From Synergistaceae bacterium (GTDB lineage Bacteria; Synergistota; Synergistia; Synergistales; Aminobacteriaceae): DNA of 7,660 nt. The stretch is from positions 1-7,660 of the forward strand of contig JAFVEW010000026.1 in NCBI GenBank assembly GCA_017475805.1. The letters run 5' to 3'. The notes under the pieces were generated by a model. That model had not been told where the DNA came from, did no database searches, and saw only the letters and a list, made by a program, of their open reading frames with translations. A program made the translations under genes and the position numbers. Of the stretch, positions 6,289 through 7,660 are shown in pieces. Within the stretch, counting starts at the first letter, position 1. Every line of letters starts with the position of its first letter.

Positions 6289-7029
6289 TTAGCGAATTAA
6301 AACTTGCGAACGCATTTTCTCAAGTTTAGCTTTGCCTATGCCTTTAACTTTCAATAAGTCTTCAGGGCTTGAGAAATTTCCGTTTTTATTTCTATATTCG
6401 ATGATTCTTTTAGCAATCGCAGGGCCTACGCCGTTTAATCTTTCTAATTCTTTGGCACTTGCGGAATTAATATTAATTTGCCCGTTGTCTGTTTTAGGCG
6501 CGACTGTTCGAGTCTGTGATTGTCTTTGATGAATCACAATCGGATTATTTGAGCTTGCCTGCATTCCCGGTATTCGGGCCGGAATATTAATATCCTGATT
6601 TTTCTTTGCGCCTTTTGCAAGAACATTAATTTGAAGACCGTCAGTTAATTTCGAGGCCATATTCACGGACGCTTGATCAGCTTTTTCTGTGAAACCTCCG
6701 GCTGCTTCGATAGCTTGAAAAATTCTTGAATCGGCGGAAACTTTATAAATTCCCGGATTTTTAACTTCTCCTGCAACATGAACAAACCAGTCTGATTTAG
6801 GCTTAGGAATTTCGATTTTAATCTCCTGCCTTGCCTCTTCGGGTTTAATTTCAGAACTTAAACTTAAATTTGAAGCTGCTAATTGCGATTTTGAGTTTGA
6901 AATTAAATTTTGCTGAGTTTTTTCACGTTCAGGGAAAAATAACATTGTGAAGATTCCCGCTGCTAAAAATATAATGACACCTGCCGCCGTTATTAAAGTG
7001 CTTTTATTACGGCCTGATGATTCATTCAT
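6289..7029 (-). CDS. comEA: ComEA-like competence DNA receptor (SLBB plus helix-hairpin-helix)
   Basis: ComEA binds incoming double-stranded DNA outside the cytoplasmic membrane and passes it to the ComEC channel. The protein has 246 residues: a short cytoplasmic N-terminus, one membrane helix (12-32, LITAAGVIIFLAAGIFTMLFF), a low-complexity linker (about 36-78) and an SLBB domain (82-137, WFVHVAGEVKNPGIYKV, then IEAAGGFTEKAD). A Gln/Asn-rich spacer follows, then the DNA-binding domain with a pair of helix-hairpin-helix motifs (185-246; INSASAKELERLNGVGPAIA, then EDLLKVKGIGKAKLEKM). The hairpins GVGPAIA (200-206) and GIGKAKL (230-236) are intact. The ATG has GGGAG (7039..7043 on the other strand) with a 9-base gap. 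It lies immediately upstream of comEC, the usual comEA-comEC order, with only 20 bases between. Confidence 0.95.
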   Translation of the reverse strand: MNESSGRNKSTLITAAGVIIFLAAGIFTMLFFPEREKTQQNLISNSKSQLAASNLSLSSEIKPEEARQEIKIEIPKPKSDWFVHVAGEVKNPGIYKVSADSRIFQAIEAAGGFTEKADQASVNMASKLTDGLQINVLAKGAKKNQDINIPARIPGMQASSNNPIVIHQRQSQTRTVAPKTDNGQININSASAKELERLNGVGPAIAKRIIEYRNKNGNFSSPEDLLKVKGIGKAKLEKMRSQVLIR

Positions 7030-7060
7030 GTTTGAACACTCCCGGAAAGTTTTTCGTAGA

Positions 7061-7066
7061 ATTATA
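7061..7066 (-). promoter_or_regulatory. Possible -10 element of the comEA-comEC promoter
   Basis: On the - strand this reads TATAAT, 31 bases upstream of the comEA ATG. No good -35 hexamer stands 16 to 18 bases further upstream (the best is GGCGTC). An activator or alternative sigma factor could be needed, or this may not be the real promoter. Confidence 0.35.
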
Positions 7067-7081
7067 ACGCAATTACACGAA

Positions 7082-7110
7082 TTGACGCCCCTAAAATCGC
7101 AACATAAAAT
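7082..7110 (+). promoter_or_regulatory. Sigma-70-like promoter for the DUF1015 gene
   Basis: TTGACG (7082..7087) and TAAAAT (7105..7110) are separated by 17 bases, each one mismatch from consensus. Transcription would begin near 7117, about 26 bases before the likely ATT start. It is back to back with the comEA promoter region, so the two divergent units share a ~110-base control region. Confidence 0.6.
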
Positions 7111-7142
7111 TATAAATTAAATTTTTAAGAAAGGACTGAACG

Positions 7143-7660
7143 ATTATATTTAATTCTGCAGATTTACTTTTGCCAAACTTAAATGAAAAAGATTTTTCAA
7201 AATGGGCGGTCATTGCCTGCGATCAATTTACTTCACAGCCTGAATATTGGGAAGGCGTGAAAAATTTTGTCGGCGACTCTCCGTCTGCTTATAATTTAAT
7301 TTTGCCGGAAGCGTTATTAAGCGAAGATGACAACGAAAAAATTTCGCAAATTAATGCAGCAATGAATGAATATCTCGAAAAAAATATTTTCAATGAGTAT
7401 AAACATTCTTATATTTACGTCGAAAGAACTTTATTAGACGGCTCAATAAGACGCGGTCTTGTCGGAGTCATTGACCTTGAAGAATATGATTTCAAAATCG
7501 GCTCGGCTTCAAAAATTCGTGCGACTGAAGAAACTGTAACAGAACGAATACCGCCGCGAAAAAAAATCCGCGAAAATGCTCCGATCGAACTTTCTCATGT
7601 TATTTTGCTTTGCGACGATGAAAGACGCGAAATAATCGAGCCTCTAACGTTGAAGAAAGA
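7143..7660 (+). CDS. DUF1015-family protein, N-terminal part (runs off the window), probable ATT start
   Basis: The open frame continues to the right edge, with 172 complete codons visible. The N-terminus IFNSADLLLPN, the CDQFTSQPEYW block (residues 26-36), NLILPEALL (51-59), VERTLLDG (93-100) and the R-x-TEETVTERIPPRKKIREN block (126-145) followed by an LLCDD strand match the conserved DUF1015 family. That family has unknown biochemistry and often lies near serine-biosynthesis genes in Firmicutes. An in-frame TGA at 7137..7139 leaves only ACG, ATT and ATA between the stop and the conserved FNSADLLLP. AAGGA at 7131..7135 sits 7 bases before ATT (7143..7145), ideal spacing. A TTG at 7170 would cut off the conserved ADLLLP and has no Shine-Dalgarno. 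A base error near the start is the other explanation. Confidence 0.85.
   Translation, partial: MIFNSADLLLPNLNEKDFSKWAVIACDQFTSQPEYWEGVKNFVGDSPSAYNLILPEALLSEDDNEKISQINAAMNEYLEKNIFNEYKHSYIYVERTLLDGSIRRGLVGVIDLEEYDFKIGSASKIRATEETVTERIPPRKKIRENAPIELSHVILLCDDERREIIEPLTLKK

Overview
The window looks like chromosomal sequence from an AT-rich member of the Synergistota. The main lineage clue is the C-terminus of the large exported protein at 2727..4790. It ends in a Ser-rich linker, a Gly-Cys-Asn-Ala-Gly motif, a short hydrophobic helix and a Lys-rich tail, which matches the Synergist-CTERM type of protein-sorting signal as I remember it. The genus cannot be read from the sequence, and no phage, transposon, CRISPR or RNA gene is visible.

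Left part, + strand (1..~2206): the tail of a Ser/Thr/Gln/Asn-rich protein, probably the extracellular end of a PASTA-type Ser/Thr kinase, is followed 7 bases later by rpe (ribulose-phosphate 3-epimerase). rpe overlaps rodZ, a membrane-anchored cytoskeletal adaptor with an HTH domain. The three genes read as one operon closed by a clear intrinsic terminator at 2175..2206. The theme is cell-envelope and growth control plus a pentose-phosphate enzyme, and a kinase-rpe association is also known from Firmicutes.

Middle part (2207..4868): after about 190 bases of featureless AT-rich DNA there is a perfect-consensus sigma-70 promoter (TTGACA, 18 bases, TATAAT). It drives a ~297-base leader and then a 687-residue secreted, surface-anchored protein that has its own strong terminator. 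The leader is the most unusual part of the window. It has a well-placed Shine-Dalgarno and an 84-codon open frame whose stop overlaps the start of the big gene (ATGA). That frame contains a 4-copy 7-base tandem repeat, and a terminator-like fold sits just before the main ribosome-binding site. Together these would suit translational coupling, attenuation or phase variation, but all of that is inference.

Right part (4868..7660): comEA and comEC, the DNA-uptake receptor and inner-membrane channel of natural transformation, form a two-gene unit on the - strand, convergent with the exported-protein gene. Divergent from comEA, a DUF1015-family gene begins and runs off the window. Its reading frame has no ATG, GTG or TTG upstream of its conserved N-terminus, so it probably starts at ATT.

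Most of the window is ordinary housekeeping. The parts worth a second look are the leader and exported-protein unit, the non-canonical start, and the ComEC without a nuclease-like domain.
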